Assembly: GCF_007997295.1 (NCBI RefSeq)
Contig: NZ_VORY01000028.1
Location: forward strand, 1-34,431
Direction: 5' to 3'
Length of the DNA: 34,431 nucleotides
From: Gillisia hiemivivida
GTDB taxonomy: Bacteria > Bacteroidota > Bacteroidia > Flavobacteriales > Flavobacteriaceae
In this document: positions 23,743-33,009 of the stretch, piece after piece
Layout: each line of letters begins with the position of its first letter
How positions within the stretch are numbered: position 1 is the stretch's first letter
Made by a program: the position numbers and the translations under genes
Notes under the pieces: generated by a model
What the model saw: only the letters and a program-made list of their open reading frames with translations
Databases searched by the model: none
Told to the model about the DNA's origin: nothing

Positions 23743-24306
23743 ATGAAAAATGTTTTATTGTTATTGTTCGCAATGGTAACTATTACTTCTGCACCTGCTC
23801 AAACAAAAGCAGCTGGTGTTACTTTGCCAAACTCTGTTACTTTTGAAGGTGAAAAATTAGCGCTGAATGGAGTAGGAGTGAGAGAAAAGTTCTGGATGGA
23901 TATGTATGCTGGTGCTTTATATTTGGATAAAAAAAATGCTGATGCCAATGGAATTATAAATGGGAATCAGCCTATGGCAATTAAGCTTCATATGGTTTCC
24001 AATTTAATTACCAGTGATAAAATGATCGATGCGGTAGATGAAGGTTTCGAAAATGCTACAGGTGGCAAGACTTCAGGTATTTCTTCAGAAATTGCTCAAT
24101 TCAAAAGTTATTTTTCAGAAGAGATCCAAAAAGGGGACATTTTTGATATGGTATATCTTCCTAAAGAGGGTGTAAAAGTTTACAAAAACAATAAGTTGCT
24201 TGGAACCATTCCTGGAAAGGAATTTAAGAAAGGTTTATTTGGAATCTGGTTATCTGATAAACCAGCCGATAAAGATCTTAAAGAAGCAATGTTAGGTAAA
24301 AGCTAA
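23743..24306 (+). CDS. Chalcone-isomerase-like exported protein
   Basis: A 187-residue protein with a signal peptide (MKNVLLLLFAMVTITSAPAQ) and a chalcone isomerase-like fold: GVTLPNSVTFEGEKLALNGVGVREKFWMDMYAGALYL at the start of the domain and FKKGLFGIWLSDKPADKDLKEAMLG at the end. Bacterial members (Chalcone_3-type) are periplasmic and not flavonoid enzymes; some bind lipids or fatty acids. Role unknown. It follows the YihY gene by 16 bp and runs into the DUF2147 gene with 36 bp between, all on one strand. Confidence 0.85.
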   Translation: MKNVLLLLFAMVTITSAPAQTKAAGVTLPNSVTFEGEKLALNGVGVREKFWMDMYAGALYLDKKNADANGIINGNQPMAIKLHMVSNLITSDKMIDAVDEGFENATGGKTSGISSEIAQFKSYFSEEIQKGDIFDMVYLPKEGVKVYKNNKLLGTIPGKEFKKGLFGIWLSDKPADKDLKEAMLGKS

Positions 24307-24342
24307 TTGAAACAATTAAAAACGACTAGACTTATTCCAATT

Positions 24343-24777
24343 ATGAAATTGAAAACCTCAAGCTTAATTATTTTGCTTTCTCTTGGCTTTGCATTTAATG
24401 CTCAAGCACAAACAGTGCTTGGAAAATGGAAAACTGTAAATGAAGAAACTGGGCAATCTACTTCCATAATAGAAATATTTGAAGTGGGAGAGGAGCTTCA
24501 CGGTAAAGTAGTGCGGATCTTGAAAGAAGAAGATCGAGACAAGGTTTGTACCGAGTGCGAAGGTGAACTTAAAAATAAGCCAATTGAAGGCATGGTTGTT
24601 ATGACCGGTTTAGAAGATGATGATGGCGAATATTCTGGAGGAACTGTAACCGATCCTAAAACAGGGAAGGTATATAGATGCAGAGTCTGGCTAGATGAAG
24701 ATAATCCTAAAAGATTAAACGTGAGAGGGTATATTTCTTTTTTTTACCGAACACAAACCTGGATACGAGCAGAATAA
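24343..24777 (+). CDS. DUF2147 family exported protein
   Basis: A 144-residue protein with signal peptide MKLKTSSLIILLSLGFAFNAQAQ, then a DUF2147 domain: VLGKWKTVNEETGQSTSIIEIFE, GKVVRILKEEDRDKVCTECEGELKNKPIEGMVVMTGL and TVTDPKTGKVYRCRVWLDEDNPKRLNVRGYISFFYRTQTWIR. The C-x2-C (VCTEC) is typical of the family. It is probably periplasmic with a lipocalin-like sandwich; function unknown. I use ATG 24343 because the frame upstream opens only at a TTG and would bury the signal peptide. It is the last gene of the nadC unit, ended by the terminator at 24806. Confidence 0.88.
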   Translation: MKLKTSSLIILLSLGFAFNAQAQTVLGKWKTVNEETGQSTSIIEIFEVGEELHGKVVRILKEEDRDKVCTECEGELKNKPIEGMVVMTGLEDDDGEYSGGTVTDPKTGKVYRCRVWLDEDNPKRLNVRGYISFFYRTQTWIRAE

Positions 24778-24805
24778 AATTCTAAAAATTAGAATTGTTA
24801 AAAAG

Positions 24806-24835
24806 TCCACTCTTTTAAAGAGTGGATTTTTTATT
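24806..24835 (+). terminator. Intrinsic terminator after the DUF2147 gene
   Basis: TCCACTCTTT (24806-24815) pairs with AAAGAGTGGA (24816-24825 region), followed by TTTTTTATTT, 28 bp after the stop codon. Confidence 0.85.
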
Positions 24836-25032
24836 TGCAGTAAAAAGAAGTTTAAATTTGTATGAGTATCAGTTTTCTTGAGTGTATTGTTTTAAAATAT
24901 ATCAGCGAGTAAAATGGGATGTTTCAAAGACTTAAACGACACTTAGATAGATAATCATTAGAAAAGTCAATCTTTTAAAACACTGAGAAGTACAGATTCT
25001 CAAAGATTTGTTAACCAACTTAAAGCTACTGC

Positions 25033-27486
25033 ATGGGTTTTTATATAAATGTAATTCTTCCACTTCCATTAGAAATGCAATTTACTTATGAAATTTCCCA
25101 AGCCGAGTCTGAAGTATTGACTCCAGGAATGCGAGTTGCAGTGCCTTTTGGAAAATCTAAAATATATACTGGAATTGTTGCTTCCGTTCACAATACTGCA
25201 CCAGAGAAATATGAAGCCAAGGAGATTGAACAGATCCTTGATGATTCCGCGATTATTACTGATAATCAGTTGAAATTTTGGAACTGGATCTCTTCTTATT
25301 ATATGTGTGCAGAAGGAGAAGTGCTTAAGGCAGCTCTCCCTGGAGGCTTCTTGTTGGAAAGTGAAAGTTTAATTCAGCTAGTACCATCTGGGAATGGGGA
25401 AGAAGAAAATCTAGGCGATCAAGAATATCTAATTTACGAAGCCTTGCAAAGGCAATCTTCTCTTAAGATCCAAGAGATCATGCAGTTGTTAGATAAGAAA
25501 ACGGTACTTCCTGTTATCAATAGATTAGTTTCTAAAGGTATTGTGGTTGTTAATCAGGAAATTTTCGAGCAATATAAGCCCAAGTTGATACGCTATGTAA
25601 AACTGAATGAAAAGTACCTTTCAGAAAAAGAAATGCACCTTTTGCTAGATGAACTTACCAAGGCACCTAAACAGAAAGCAGTAATATTAACTCTTTTTCA
25701 GCTTCAAGCGAAATCCAAGAAACCACTCGAATTAAAAGTGCTTTCTGAAGCTAGTGGAACTTCTACTGCAGTTATTAGGAGTCTAATAGATAAGCAGATT
25801 TTAATAGAATACCATTTACAAAAGGATAGAATCCAATTCGACATAGATGATGTGGACCAAAAAATGGTTTTAAATGAATGGCAACAAACTGCATTTAATG
25901 AAATAACCGAAGCTTACAAAGACACAGATGTTTGCTTGCTTCATGGAATTACTTCTTCTGGGAAGACAGAGATCTATATAAAACTTATAGAGCAAGTGAT
26001 CAAGGAAGGGAAGCAAGTTCTTTATTTACTTCCTGAAATAGCCTTAACAGCTCAATTGGTTTCCCGCTTGCAGTCCTTTTTTGGAGAACAGGTATTAGTT
26101 TATCACAGTAAATATTCTGTGAATGAACGTATGGAAGTATACAAGCATGTTTTAAACGATAATGAAAAAGCGAGGATCATTTTAGGAGCACGCTCCGCCA
26201 TATTTCTTCCTTTTCAAGATTTGGGTCTTATTGTGGTAGATGAGGAGCATGAGACCACTTTTAAGCAATTTGATCCTGCACCAAGATACAATGCGAGAGA
26301 TGCATCTGTAGTTTTGGCTAAATTTCATGATGCCAAAGTGCTTATGGGATCTGCAACCCCTTCTTTAGAAACTTATTATAATGCAACCCATAATAAATAC
26401 ACACTTGTTTCTCTAGATAGAAGATATGGAAATGTATCACCACCTGAAATTGAGATTGTAGATCTTAAAGAGAAATACAAGAAGAAGCGAATGACAGGTC
26501 ATTTTTCTGATAGATTATTAGAAGAGATCAAATTAACATTGGAAGAAGGAGAACAGGTGATCTTGTTTCAGAATAGAAGAGGCTATTCTCCTATTTTAGA
26601 ATGCCTTACCTGCGGCCATTCCCCGCAATGTCCCAACTGTGATGTTAGCCTTACGTACCACAATCAGAGCAATCAGTTGAGATGTCACTATTGCGGCTAC
26701 CACATGGCAATGCAAAAGCAATGTATGGCTTGTGAGAGCGTAGAGCTTACTACTAAAGGTTTTGGAACGGAGCAAATTGAAACAGAATTAAAATCCTTAC
26801 TTCCAGAGGCAAAGATTGGGCGTATGGATTTAGATACCACACGAGGAAAACATGGGCATCAAAAAATAATAAGCGCTTTTGAACAGGAAAGTATAGATGT
26901 TTTAGTTGGAACCCAAATGTTAAGTAAAGGCCTCGATTTTAGAAAAGTGAGATTGGTGGGTATTATGAATGCAGATAATTTACTGAATTTCCCAGATTTT
27001 AGAGCACATGAGCGCAGCTTTCAGTTAATGCTTCAGGTTGCGGGGAGATCTGGAAGAACTAAGAATAGAGGGAAGGTGATCATTCAAACTTATAATCCGC
27101 ATCATCAAATTGTAAAGCAGGTTTCAGAAAATAATTATATAGAAATGTATAAGGAACAGCTGGAAGAGCGCTATCAATATCAATATCCTCCTTATTATAA
27201 GCTTATAAAATTCACTATAAAGAGTAAGGATTATTCTAAGACCAATGATGCTGCAGATTGGATAGCTAAGTCTTTGGCCAATGTTTTTAAGGAAAATGTT
27301 TTAGGCCCGGAATTTCCCCCAGTGGCAAGAATACGAAATGAATACTATAAGAACATACTTTTAAAGATACCGCCTAACCAATCATTGGGAAAAACGAAAA
27401 AGTATATTCATAAAATCTTAACTAGTTTTAAAGCAGTTGGAATGTGGAGAAGTGTAAGGGTAATCTCTAATGTGGATCCTTCCTAA
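25033..27486 (+). CDS. priA: Primosomal replication protein N' (PriA helicase)
   Basis: An 817-residue helicase that restarts stalled replication forks. Order: N-terminal 3'-DNA-end-binding domain (~5-100), winged helix (~130-275), helicase lobe 1 with Walker A GITSSGKT (305-312) and DEEH (403-406), the zinc domain with eight cysteines in four CxxC-type pairs (524/527, 533/536, 551/554, 564/567), lobe 2 with QMLSKGLDF and QVAGRSGR, and a C-terminal domain. All features are intact and the length is normal for Bacteroidota. The start MGFYINVILPLP is the family start. It stands alone, about 200 bp after the terminator of the previous unit, and converges on the LytTR regulator. Confidence 0.95.
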   Translation: MGFYINVILPLPLEMQFTYEISQAESEVLTPGMRVAVPFGKSKIYTGIVASVHNTAPEKYEAKEIEQILDDSAIITDNQLKFWNWISSYYMCAEGEVLKAALPGGFLLESESLIQLVPSGNGEEENLGDQEYLIYEALQRQSSLKIQEIMQLLDKKTVLPVINRLVSKGIVVVNQEIFEQYKPKLIRYVKLNEKYLSEKEMHLLLDELTKAPKQKAVILTLFQLQAKSKKPLELKVLSEASGTSTAVIRSLIDKQILIEYHLQKDRIQFDIDDVDQKMVLNEWQQTAFNEITEAYKDTDVCLLHGITSSGKTEIYIKLIEQVIKEGKQVLYLLPEIALTAQLVSRLQSFFGEQVLVYHSKYSVNERMEVYKHVLNDNEKARIILGARSAIFLPFQDLGLIVVDEEHETTFKQFDPAPRYNARDASVVLAKFHDAKVLMGSATPSLETYYNATHNKYTLVSLDRRYGNVSPPEIEIVDLKEKYKKKRMTGHFSDRLLEEIKLTLEEGEQVILFQNRRGYSPILECLTCGHSPQCPNCDVSLTYHNQSNQLRCHYCGYHMAMQKQCMACESVELTTKGFGTEQIETELKSLLPEAKIGRMDLDTTRGKHGHQKIISAFEQESIDVLVGTQMLSKGLDFRKVRLVGIMNADNLLNFPDFRAHERSFQLMLQVAGRSGRTKNRGKVIIQTYNPHHQIVKQVSENNYIEMYKEQLEERYQYQYPPYYKLIKFTIKSKDYSKTNDAADWIAKSLANVFKENVLGPEFPPVARIRNEYYKNILLKIPPNQSLGKTKKYIHKILTSFKAVGMWRSVRVISNVDPS

Positions 27487-27560
27487 GCTTTAGATCCTTA
27501 ATTATAATAATTAGATCCCTTAGTAAAAGCAGCTATTTCTTTTTTAACGTTTAGAATTTA

Positions 27561-28268
27561 TTACATTGAGCTCAAAGCCTCTATAAGATTTGCTTTCTTA
27601 TGTCTACTTAGCGGCAGTTGCTGCTTATCTATCTCTATATTCTTACTATTATAACGTTCTACTTTTTCAAGGTTTACAATATAAGATTTATGAATTCTTA
27701 AAAACTTATCTGAGGGTAATTGTTGTTCAAAAGATTTCATAGTTGCAAGCACTACAAACGTATCCTTTTCGGTTACAAATTTCACATAATCCCCTAAAGC
27801 TTCTATATACTTTAGTTTACTAAGAAACACCTTTCTATTCTTAAGGTTGCTTTTTACGAAGATGAAATTTTCATCTTCAACAGGAACACCATTGGTCTTT
27901 AACTGGTAAAGATTAATGGCCTTTGCAACTGCATTATTAAAACGCTCTTTATTAACTGGTTTATGAATATAATCTACCGCATCATAATCAAATGCTTTGA
28001 AGGCATACTTTGTTTTCCCAGTAACAAATATAATTTGAGGTTTATTTGGAAGATCATCCAGAAGGTCAAAGCCTGAAAGGATTGGCATCTCAATATCTAG
28101 AAATATAAGATCTACCTCTGTATCTAATAAACCGTTCTTGGTTTCTATTGCATTGTTGTACTGTGCAACCACTTTTAAGTTAGGGTGATCCATTATAAGC
28201 TTAACAATCGATAAACGTTGTAAGTTAGAATCATCCACAACAGCACATTTAAGTAAAATTTCGTCCAC
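27561..28268 (-). CDS. LytTR-family response regulator
   Basis: A 235-residue two-domain transcription regulator. The receiver domain (~5-122) has acidic pocket Asp12-Asp13, phospho-acceptor Asp58 (FLDIEMP), a Thr (VTGKT) and the conserved Lys (HKPVNK). The LytTR DNA-binding domain (~133-232) shows IFVKSNLKNRKVFLSKLKYIEALGDYVKF and FLRIHKSYIVNLEKVERY. These usually pair with a 7TM/LytS-type histidine kinase, but none is adjacent, so it is an orphan here. Start codon GTG (28266-28268). It is divergent from the ribosomal protein operon. Confidence 0.9.
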   Translation of the reverse strand: MDEILLKCAVVDDSNLQRLSIVKLIMDHPNLKVVAQYNNAIETKNGLLDTEVDLIFLDIEMPILSGFDLLDDLPNKPQIIFVTGKTKYAFKAFDYDAVDYIHKPVNKERFNNAVAKAINLYQLKTNGVPVEDENFIFVKSNLKNRKVFLSKLKYIEALGDYVKFVTEKDTFVVLATMKSFEQQLPSDKFLRIHKSYIVNLEKVERYNSKNIEIDKQQLPLSRHKKANLIEALSSM

Positions 28269-28403
28269 GTCTTGATAAGGTTAAGTATTAACAATATTAC
28301 TCATTAAATATTACTAATACAAGATAAATAGAAATTAGGTTTCGATGAAACACCATTTTTCTATTTGAAGTGCATAAAACACTTAAGACGCAATAAGAAA
28401 GAC

Positions 28404-28434
28404 TTTGCATATAATAAAAATAGTGTTACTTTTG
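28404..28434 (+). promoter_or_regulatory. Promoter of rpsF-rpsR-rplI
   Basis: TTTG (28404-28407), 19 bp, then TACTTTTG (28427-28434): a full-consensus Bacteroidetes promoter, 27 bp before rpsF. Confidence 0.75.
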
Positions 28435-28461
28435 CAGCCAAATTAATTTAAATCATAGTTT

Positions 28462-28800
28462 ATGAATCATTATGAAACTGTTTTCATCTTGAATCCCGTT
28501 TTATCTGATGAACAGATAAAGGAGACAGTTAAGAAATATGAAGATTTTCTTGTTTCTAACGGCGCCAAGATGGTATCCAAAGAAGATTGGGGGCTAAAAA
28601 AATTAGCTTATGCAATCCAACACAAAAAAAGTGGATTTTACCACTTATTCGAATTCCAAGCTCCAGGAGAGGTAATCAATCCTTTAGAAGTAGAATTCAG
28701 AAGAGAAGAGCGTATGATGCGTTATCTAACTGTACGTTTAGATAAACATGCTATTGCTTGGGCAGAGAAAAGAAGAAATAGAAACAAAGAAAAAGCGTAG
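28462..28800 (+). CDS. rpsF: 30S ribosomal protein S6
   Basis: A 112-residue ribosomal protein S6, which binds the central domain of 16S rRNA together with S18. Visible family features: [38 protein letters not shown] and [12 protein letters not shown]. It is the first gene of the S6-S18-L9 operon, 2 bp before rpsR. In proteobacteria and Firmicutes priB or ssb lies between rpsF and rpsR; here there is none, as is usual in Bacteroidota. Confidence 0.97.
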   Translation: MNHYETVFILNPVLSDEQIKETVKKYEDFLVSNGAKMVSKEDWGLKKLAYAIQHKKSGFYHLFEFQAPGEVINPLEVEFRREERMMRYLTVRLDKHAIAWAEKRRNRNKEKA

Positions 28801-28802
28801 TT

Positions 28803-29099
28803 ATGTCATCTATTGAACAACAAGCAAAAGGAAAAAAAGACGGAGAAATCAGGTATTTAACTCCGTTAAATATAGAAACCAACAAAGCTAAAAAGTATTG
28901 TAGGTTTAAGAGATCTGGTATTAAATATATCGACTATAAAGATGCAGATTGGTTATTGAGCTTCGTAAACGAGCAAGGTAAATTGTTACCACGTCGTTTA
29001 ACAGGAACTTCTTTAAAATATCAGCGTAAAGTGGCTGTAGCGGTTAAACGTTCTCGTCACTTAGCATTAATGCCGTATGTTGGCGATTTATTAAAATAA
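28803..29099 (+). CDS. rpsR: 30S ribosomal protein S18
   Basis: A 98-residue S18, with an N-terminal extension of about 20 residues over the E. coli protein, common in Bacteroidota. Core motifs [57 protein letters not shown] are complete. It pairs with S6 in the 30S platform. It starts 2 bp after rpsF and is 13 bp before rplI, so it is clearly in the same transcript. Confidence 0.97.
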   Translation: MSSIEQQAKGKKDGEIRYLTPLNIETNKAKKYCRFKRSGIKYIDYKDADWLLSFVNEQGKLLPRRLTGTSLKYQRKVAVAVKRSRHLALMPYVGDLLK

Positions 29100-29112
29100 G
29101 AAAGAGGCAATT

Positions 29113-29562
29113 ATGGAATTGATACTTAAAAAAGACGTAGACAATTTAGGATTTAAAAATGATATGGTAACTGTGAAGCATGGTTACGGTAGAAATTTTT
29201 TAATTCCTCAAGGTTTTGCAGATTTGGCAACTCCTTCAGCAAAGAAGGTATTAGCTGAAACTATTAAGCAACAAGCTTTTAAAGAGCAAAAGAATATAGA
29301 TGCAGCTAAAAAACAAGCTGCTAAACTAAACGGATTGGAAATGAAACTTACTGCAAAAGCAGGTGGTGGAGACAAGATGTTTGGATCTATTACCAATGGA
29401 GACTTATCTGATGCATTAGCAAAAGAAGGAGTAGAATTGGAGAAAAAATATATTACGATCGCCGGTGGAAACATCAAGCGTTTAGGACAATATGAAGCTA
29501 CTTTGCGTTTTCATCGTGAAGTGATTTCTACCTTTAGTTTTGACGTTGTAGCTGAGGCTTAA
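29113..29562 (+). CDS. rplI: 50S ribosomal protein L9
   Basis: A 149-residue L9: N-terminal rRNA-binding domain MELILKKDVDNLGFKNDMVTVKHGYGRNFLIPQGFA, a long connecting helix (~40-75) and a C-terminal domain (KAGGGDKMFGSITNGDLSDAL...). Normal length. Last gene of the S6-S18-L9 operon, followed 18 bp later by a strong terminator. Confidence 0.97.
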   Translation: MELILKKDVDNLGFKNDMVTVKHGYGRNFLIPQGFADLATPSAKKVLAETIKQQAFKEQKNIDAAKKQAAKLNGLEMKLTAKAGGGDKMFGSITNGDLSDALAKEGVELEKKYITIAGGNIKRLGQYEATLRFHREVISTFSFDVVAEA

Positions 29563-29579
29563 TCAAATAAATTATTTAG

Positions 29580-29626
29580 AGCTGCTTAAAGAATATCACT
29601 GATATTTTTTGAGCAGCTTTTTTTTA
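29580..29626 (+). terminator. Intrinsic terminator of the ribosomal operon
   Basis: AGCTGCT (29580-29586) pairs with AGCAGCT (29612-29618), with extra internal pairing (ATATCA/TGATAT), and is followed by a long T run. Confidence 0.85.
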
Positions 29627-29718
29627 TACTTATTTTAAAGTGAACATATTAAAAATGTTATTTCTTCTTAAATTATACAAATGAAGAAATGTATATTTTA
29701 ACCTTTCAGGATTTAAAG

Positions 29719-30195
29719 ATGAAATATAATAGACTTACCAAAGAACAATTTGAAGAATTACATCAGGAATTTATAAATTTTCTGGCCTCTCAATCTATCA
29801 CTGCAGATGAGTGGGAAAAGATCAAAAAAGATAAGCCTGAGGTTGCTGAAGATGAATTAGATGTTTTTAGTGATCTTATTTGGGAAGGGGTTTTAGAGAA
29901 AGTAACTTACCTGGAACATTTTTCTAAACACCAAATGTATTTGTTCAATATTACAATGGCAGAAATTAAACTTGTCGCCGTAAAAGTGGAGAATGAAGCA
30001 ATAGATGTTACTACCAGAGAAGGCTATCAATGGCTTCAAAGCAATTTATTGAATGATGCGGTGAATCTTTATACTTCTACCAAAGCGGTGAGCGAGGATA
30101 GAAATAAAGATATTTTTGCTTTGATAAAACAAGGTGCTGTTATTACTAAAGGGAAATTGTTCGAGTATTTTAATGATATGGTAGAGAATAATTAA
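29719..30195 (+). CDS. DUF6495 family protein
   Basis: A 158-residue soluble, acidic protein matching DUF6495, a Bacteroidota-restricted family of unknown function (MKYNRLTKEQFEELHQEFINFLASQSI...EWEKIKKDKPEVAEDELDVFSDLIWEGVLEKVTYLEH). The family begins at ATG 29719, so the ten codons upstream are excluded. It is found just after the S6-S18-L9 operon but is separated from it by a terminator. The stop codon abuts the end of the convergent permease gene (30195/30196). Confidence 0.85.
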   Translation: MKYNRLTKEQFEELHQEFINFLASQSITADEWEKIKKDKPEVAEDELDVFSDLIWEGVLEKVTYLEHFSKHQMYLFNITMAEIKLVAVKVENEAIDVTTREGYQWLQSNLLNDAVNLYTSTKAVSEDRNKDIFALIKQGAVITKGKLFEYFNDMVENN

Positions 30196-31437
30196 TTATT
30201 CGTACCTCAAGGATTCTATAGGATCTTGTTTGGCAGCTTTGTTAGCAGGATAACTTCCCGCAAGTATCGCCACTAAAATAGTAATTCCGGTTGCCCATAA
30301 CATCGCTTTCCAAGGAGTTACAAAATCAAAGTCGGCTACAGATGATACCGCGTATCCAATTAAAATTCCGAGTATAATTCCCAAAAGTCCTCCCAATTGA
30401 CCGATAATAAGGGTTTCCATGAAGAATTGAGTAGCGATAGTGCTTTTCTTGGCACCTAATGCTTTCCGAATTCCTATTTCTCTAGTTCTTTCTGCTACAG
30501 AAACCAACATAATATTCATTAAGGCGATTGAGGAGCCGAAGATCGTAATAATAGAAATGATCCAGGCAGCAATATTTAGATAGCCGGTGATCGAGAGAAT
30601 TCTATTAATAAGATCGTCACTCTTTTCTATTCCAAAATTATTGTCTTCCACAGGATTAAGACCGCGAATATTTCTGAAAGTGATAATTGCTTCACTTTGT
30701 GCACTTTCCATTAGCTCCTTATCATCAACTTTAACACTTATGTTGTAGTTGATATTCGGTTGAGTATAAATGGATCTCGCTGTTTCTATAGGGATCAAAA
30801 CGCGTAGATCTTGATTGTTTCCAAAGGTAGAGCCCTTAGATTCTAAAATTCCAATAACTTGGAATTTCGCCCCGCGAACGCTTATTGTTTTGTTAATTGG
30901 ATTCATGTTCTTGAAAAGTCCTTCAGCAAAATCGGCTCCTAAAATTGCAACTTTGTTGTTATTCTGAATATCAAAATAATTGAATTCACGACCATTCTCC
31001 AGTTTTAGTCCAGAGTTGGTGAGAAAATTTTCGTTCACTCCTATCACAGAAACCTCAGGATCTGTTTTTTCACTTTCATATTTTACTTCGGCATTTCCAG
31101 TTCCGTTAAAGGAAAGGGAAGTTTGAGTTTTAGGGAAAACAAAATTCTCTTTAAAAGTTCGAACTTCTCTGTATGATAAAATTGGATTTATTTTTTCCTT
31201 TTCGTCGCCTCCACGTTGTTGAGTAACGAATTCGTAACGTTGTAAATTAAAAGTATTAGAACCCATGGAAGCAAAATCACTGCTAATAGTATTCTCTAAA
31301 GCACTAACAGCACTTAGAATACCAACCAAGGCGGTTATTCCAATAGCTATAATTAATACGGTGAGTATCGTTCTAAGAATCTGACTTTTAATAGATTCAA
31401 AAGCAATTCTTACATTTTCTTTAAAAAGTTGAAACAT
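30196..31437 (-). CDS. MacB/FtsX-type ABC transporter permease
   Basis: A 413-residue inner-membrane permease: one N-terminal helix (~18-40), a MacB-type periplasmic core domain (~45-280), and three C-terminal helices (~285-310, ~335-365, ~380-400) forming the FtsX domain. Diagnostic features: SIALMNIMLVSVAERTREIGIRKALGAKKSTIATQFFMET (coupling region) and the C-terminal AAKQDPIESLRYE. These transporters act as mechanotransmitters for efflux or envelope processes with a separate ATPase and usually an HlyD-like partner. Neither partner is adjacent. The gene is divergent from hisS. Confidence 0.9.
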   Translation of the reverse strand: MFQLFKENVRIAFESIKSQILRTILTVLIIAIGITALVGILSAVSALENTISSDFASMGSNTFNLQRYEFVTQQRGGDEKEKINPILSYREVRTFKENFVFPKTQTSLSFNGTGNAEVKYESEKTDPEVSVIGVNENFLTNSGLKLENGREFNYFDIQNNNKVAILGADFAEGLFKNMNPINKTISVRGAKFQVIGILESKGSTFGNNQDLRVLIPIETARSIYTQPNINYNISVKVDDKELMESAQSEAIITFRNIRGLNPVEDNNFGIEKSDDLINRILSITGYLNIAAWIISIITIFGSSIALMNIMLVSVAERTREIGIRKALGAKKSTIATQFFMETLIIGQLGGLLGIILGILIGYAVSSVADFDFVTPWKAMLWATGITILVAILAGSYPANKAAKQDPIESLRYE

Positions 31438-31502
31438 AATATATCGGGTCTAACAAAAAGATTAGACTATCAAGATACCTATATGTTACTTAAATTTTGA
31501 AA

Positions 31503-31536
31503 TTTGTTTCGGTTCATTCAAAAATTAAGATATTTG
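31503..31536 (+). promoter_or_regulatory. Probable hisS promoter
   Basis: TTTG (31503-31506), 22 bp, then GATATTTG (31529-31536), one mismatch to TAnnTTTG. It would give a leader of about 95 bases. Confidence 0.45.
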
Positions 31537-31638
31537 CAGCATTAATAAAATTGAAAGAACTGTTGAAAATATTGATGTCCTTGTACTCATTTGAGTTGAA
31601 GTAAAAATACATTCACCAGTATATCACAAAATAAAATT

Positions 31639-33009
31639 ATGGCACAAAAACCATCGATCCCAAAAGGCACCAGAGACTTTTCTCCTTTAGAAGTTTCTAA
31701 GCGTACTTATATAATGAATTCGATTAAAGCACAATTCGAAAAATTTGGATTTCAACCTATTGAGACCCCAAGTTTTGAAAATTCAGATACTTTGATGGGA
31801 AAATATGGGGAAGAAGGGGATAGGTTGATCTTTAAGATCCTAAATTCAGGAGATTTTCTTAAAAAAGCAGATCAAGAAGCTTATAGTAATTCAGACAGCC
31901 TTAAGCTTACGCCTTCTATCAGCGAAAAAGCCTTGAGGTACGATCTTACGGTTCCTTTTGCTAGATATGTGGTACAACACCAAAGTGAGGTAGAGTTTCC
32001 GTTTAAGCGCTACCAGATCCAACCAGTGTGGAGAGCAGATAGACCACAGAAGGGAAGGTTTAGAGAGTTCTTTCAATGTGATGCAGATGTGGTTGGGAGT
32101 AACAGCCTTTGGCAAGAAGTAGAATTCATTCAGTTATATGATAAAGTGTTTACTAATCTTCGTCTTGAAGGTGTTACTATAAAACTTAACAATAGAAAGG
32201 TTTTATCCGGTTTTGCTGAAGTGATTGGAGAGCAAGATAGATTGATAGATTTTACTGTTGCATTAGATAAGTTAGATAAGATTGGAGAAGATGGTGTGAA
32301 AAAAGAGATGCTTGAAAAAGGGATCTCCATGGAAGCATTACAGAATATTCAACCAATTTTTGGGCTGAAAGGCAATTTTGGAGAGAAAGTGGAAGTGCTG
32401 AAGCAAATCCTTTCTAATTCAGAAATAGGTATGAAAGGTGTTGAAGAATTGGAATTTATTCAGAATGTGATTTCTGAAATGCCATTGAAATCGGCGGTTT
32501 TAGATCTGGATGTGACCTTAGCGCGAGGCTTAAATTACTACACAGGAGCTATTTTTGAAGTTGCTCCACCAACCACTGTTAAGATGGGTTCTATTGGCGG
32601 CGGTGGAAGATATGACGATCTTACGGGCATTTTCGGCTTAAAAGACATGAGCGGAGTTGGGATCTCATTCGGATTGGATAGAATTTATCTTGTTTTGGAA
32701 GAACTCGATCTTTTTCCAGATACGGTTACAGCTAATACTAAAGTATTATTTATAAACTTTGGTGAAAAGGAAGCCCTTTATGGTTTGAAAGCTGTTCAGA
32801 AATTAAGAGATTCAGGAATTGCTGCAGAGCTCTATCCAGATGCAGCCAAAATGAAGAAACAAATGAATTATGCCAATAGACGTGAAATTCCATTTGTGGT
32901 CCTGGCAGGTGAAGAAGAGATGAATAATAAAGTCTACGGACTTAAAGACATGGTTTCCGGAGATCAGGAAAAAATATCTTTAGAAACGATGATAGAAAAA
33001 TTGGCTTAA
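31639..33009 (+). CDS. hisS: Histidyl-tRNA synthetase
   Basis: A 456-residue class II synthetase charging tRNA-His. Visible: IPKGTRDFSPLE start, LTPSISEKALRYDLTVPFARYVVQH (motif 1/histidine-binding region), FKRYQIQPVWRADRPQKGRFREFFQCDADVVG (motif 2), LARGLNYYTGAIFEV (histidine-specific), GGGGRYDDL, SFGLDRIYLVLEE (motif 3), and a C-terminal anticodon-binding domain (~365-456). Length is normal for Bacteroidota. It is followed by about 490 bp of gene-free DNA. Confidence 0.96.
   Translation: MAQKPSIPKGTRDFSPLEVSKRTYIMNSIKAQFEKFGFQPIETPSFENSDTLMGKYGEEGDRLIFKILNSGDFLKKADQEAYSNSDSLKLTPSISEKALRYDLTVPFARYVVQHQSEVEFPFKRYQIQPVWRADRPQKGRFREFFQCDADVVGSNSLWQEVEFIQLYDKVFTNLRLEGVTIKLNNRKVLSGFAEVIGEQDRLIDFTVALDKLDKIGEDGVKKEMLEKGISMEALQNIQPIFGLKGNFGEKVEVLKQILSNSEIGMKGVEELEFIQNVISEMPLKSAVLDLDVTLARGLNYYTGAIFEVAPPTTVKMGSIGGGGRYDDLTGIFGLKDMSGVGISFGLDRIYLVLEELDLFPDTVTANTKVLFINFGEKEALYGLKAVQKLRDSGIAAELYPDAAKMKKQMNYANRREIPFVVLAGEEEMNNKVYGLKDMVSGDQEKISLETMIEKLA

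Noticed and set aside
28427-29562. Missing ssb/priB in the S6-S18 operon as an anomaly
   Set aside because: Absence of ssb between rpsF and rpsR is normal in Bacteroidota.
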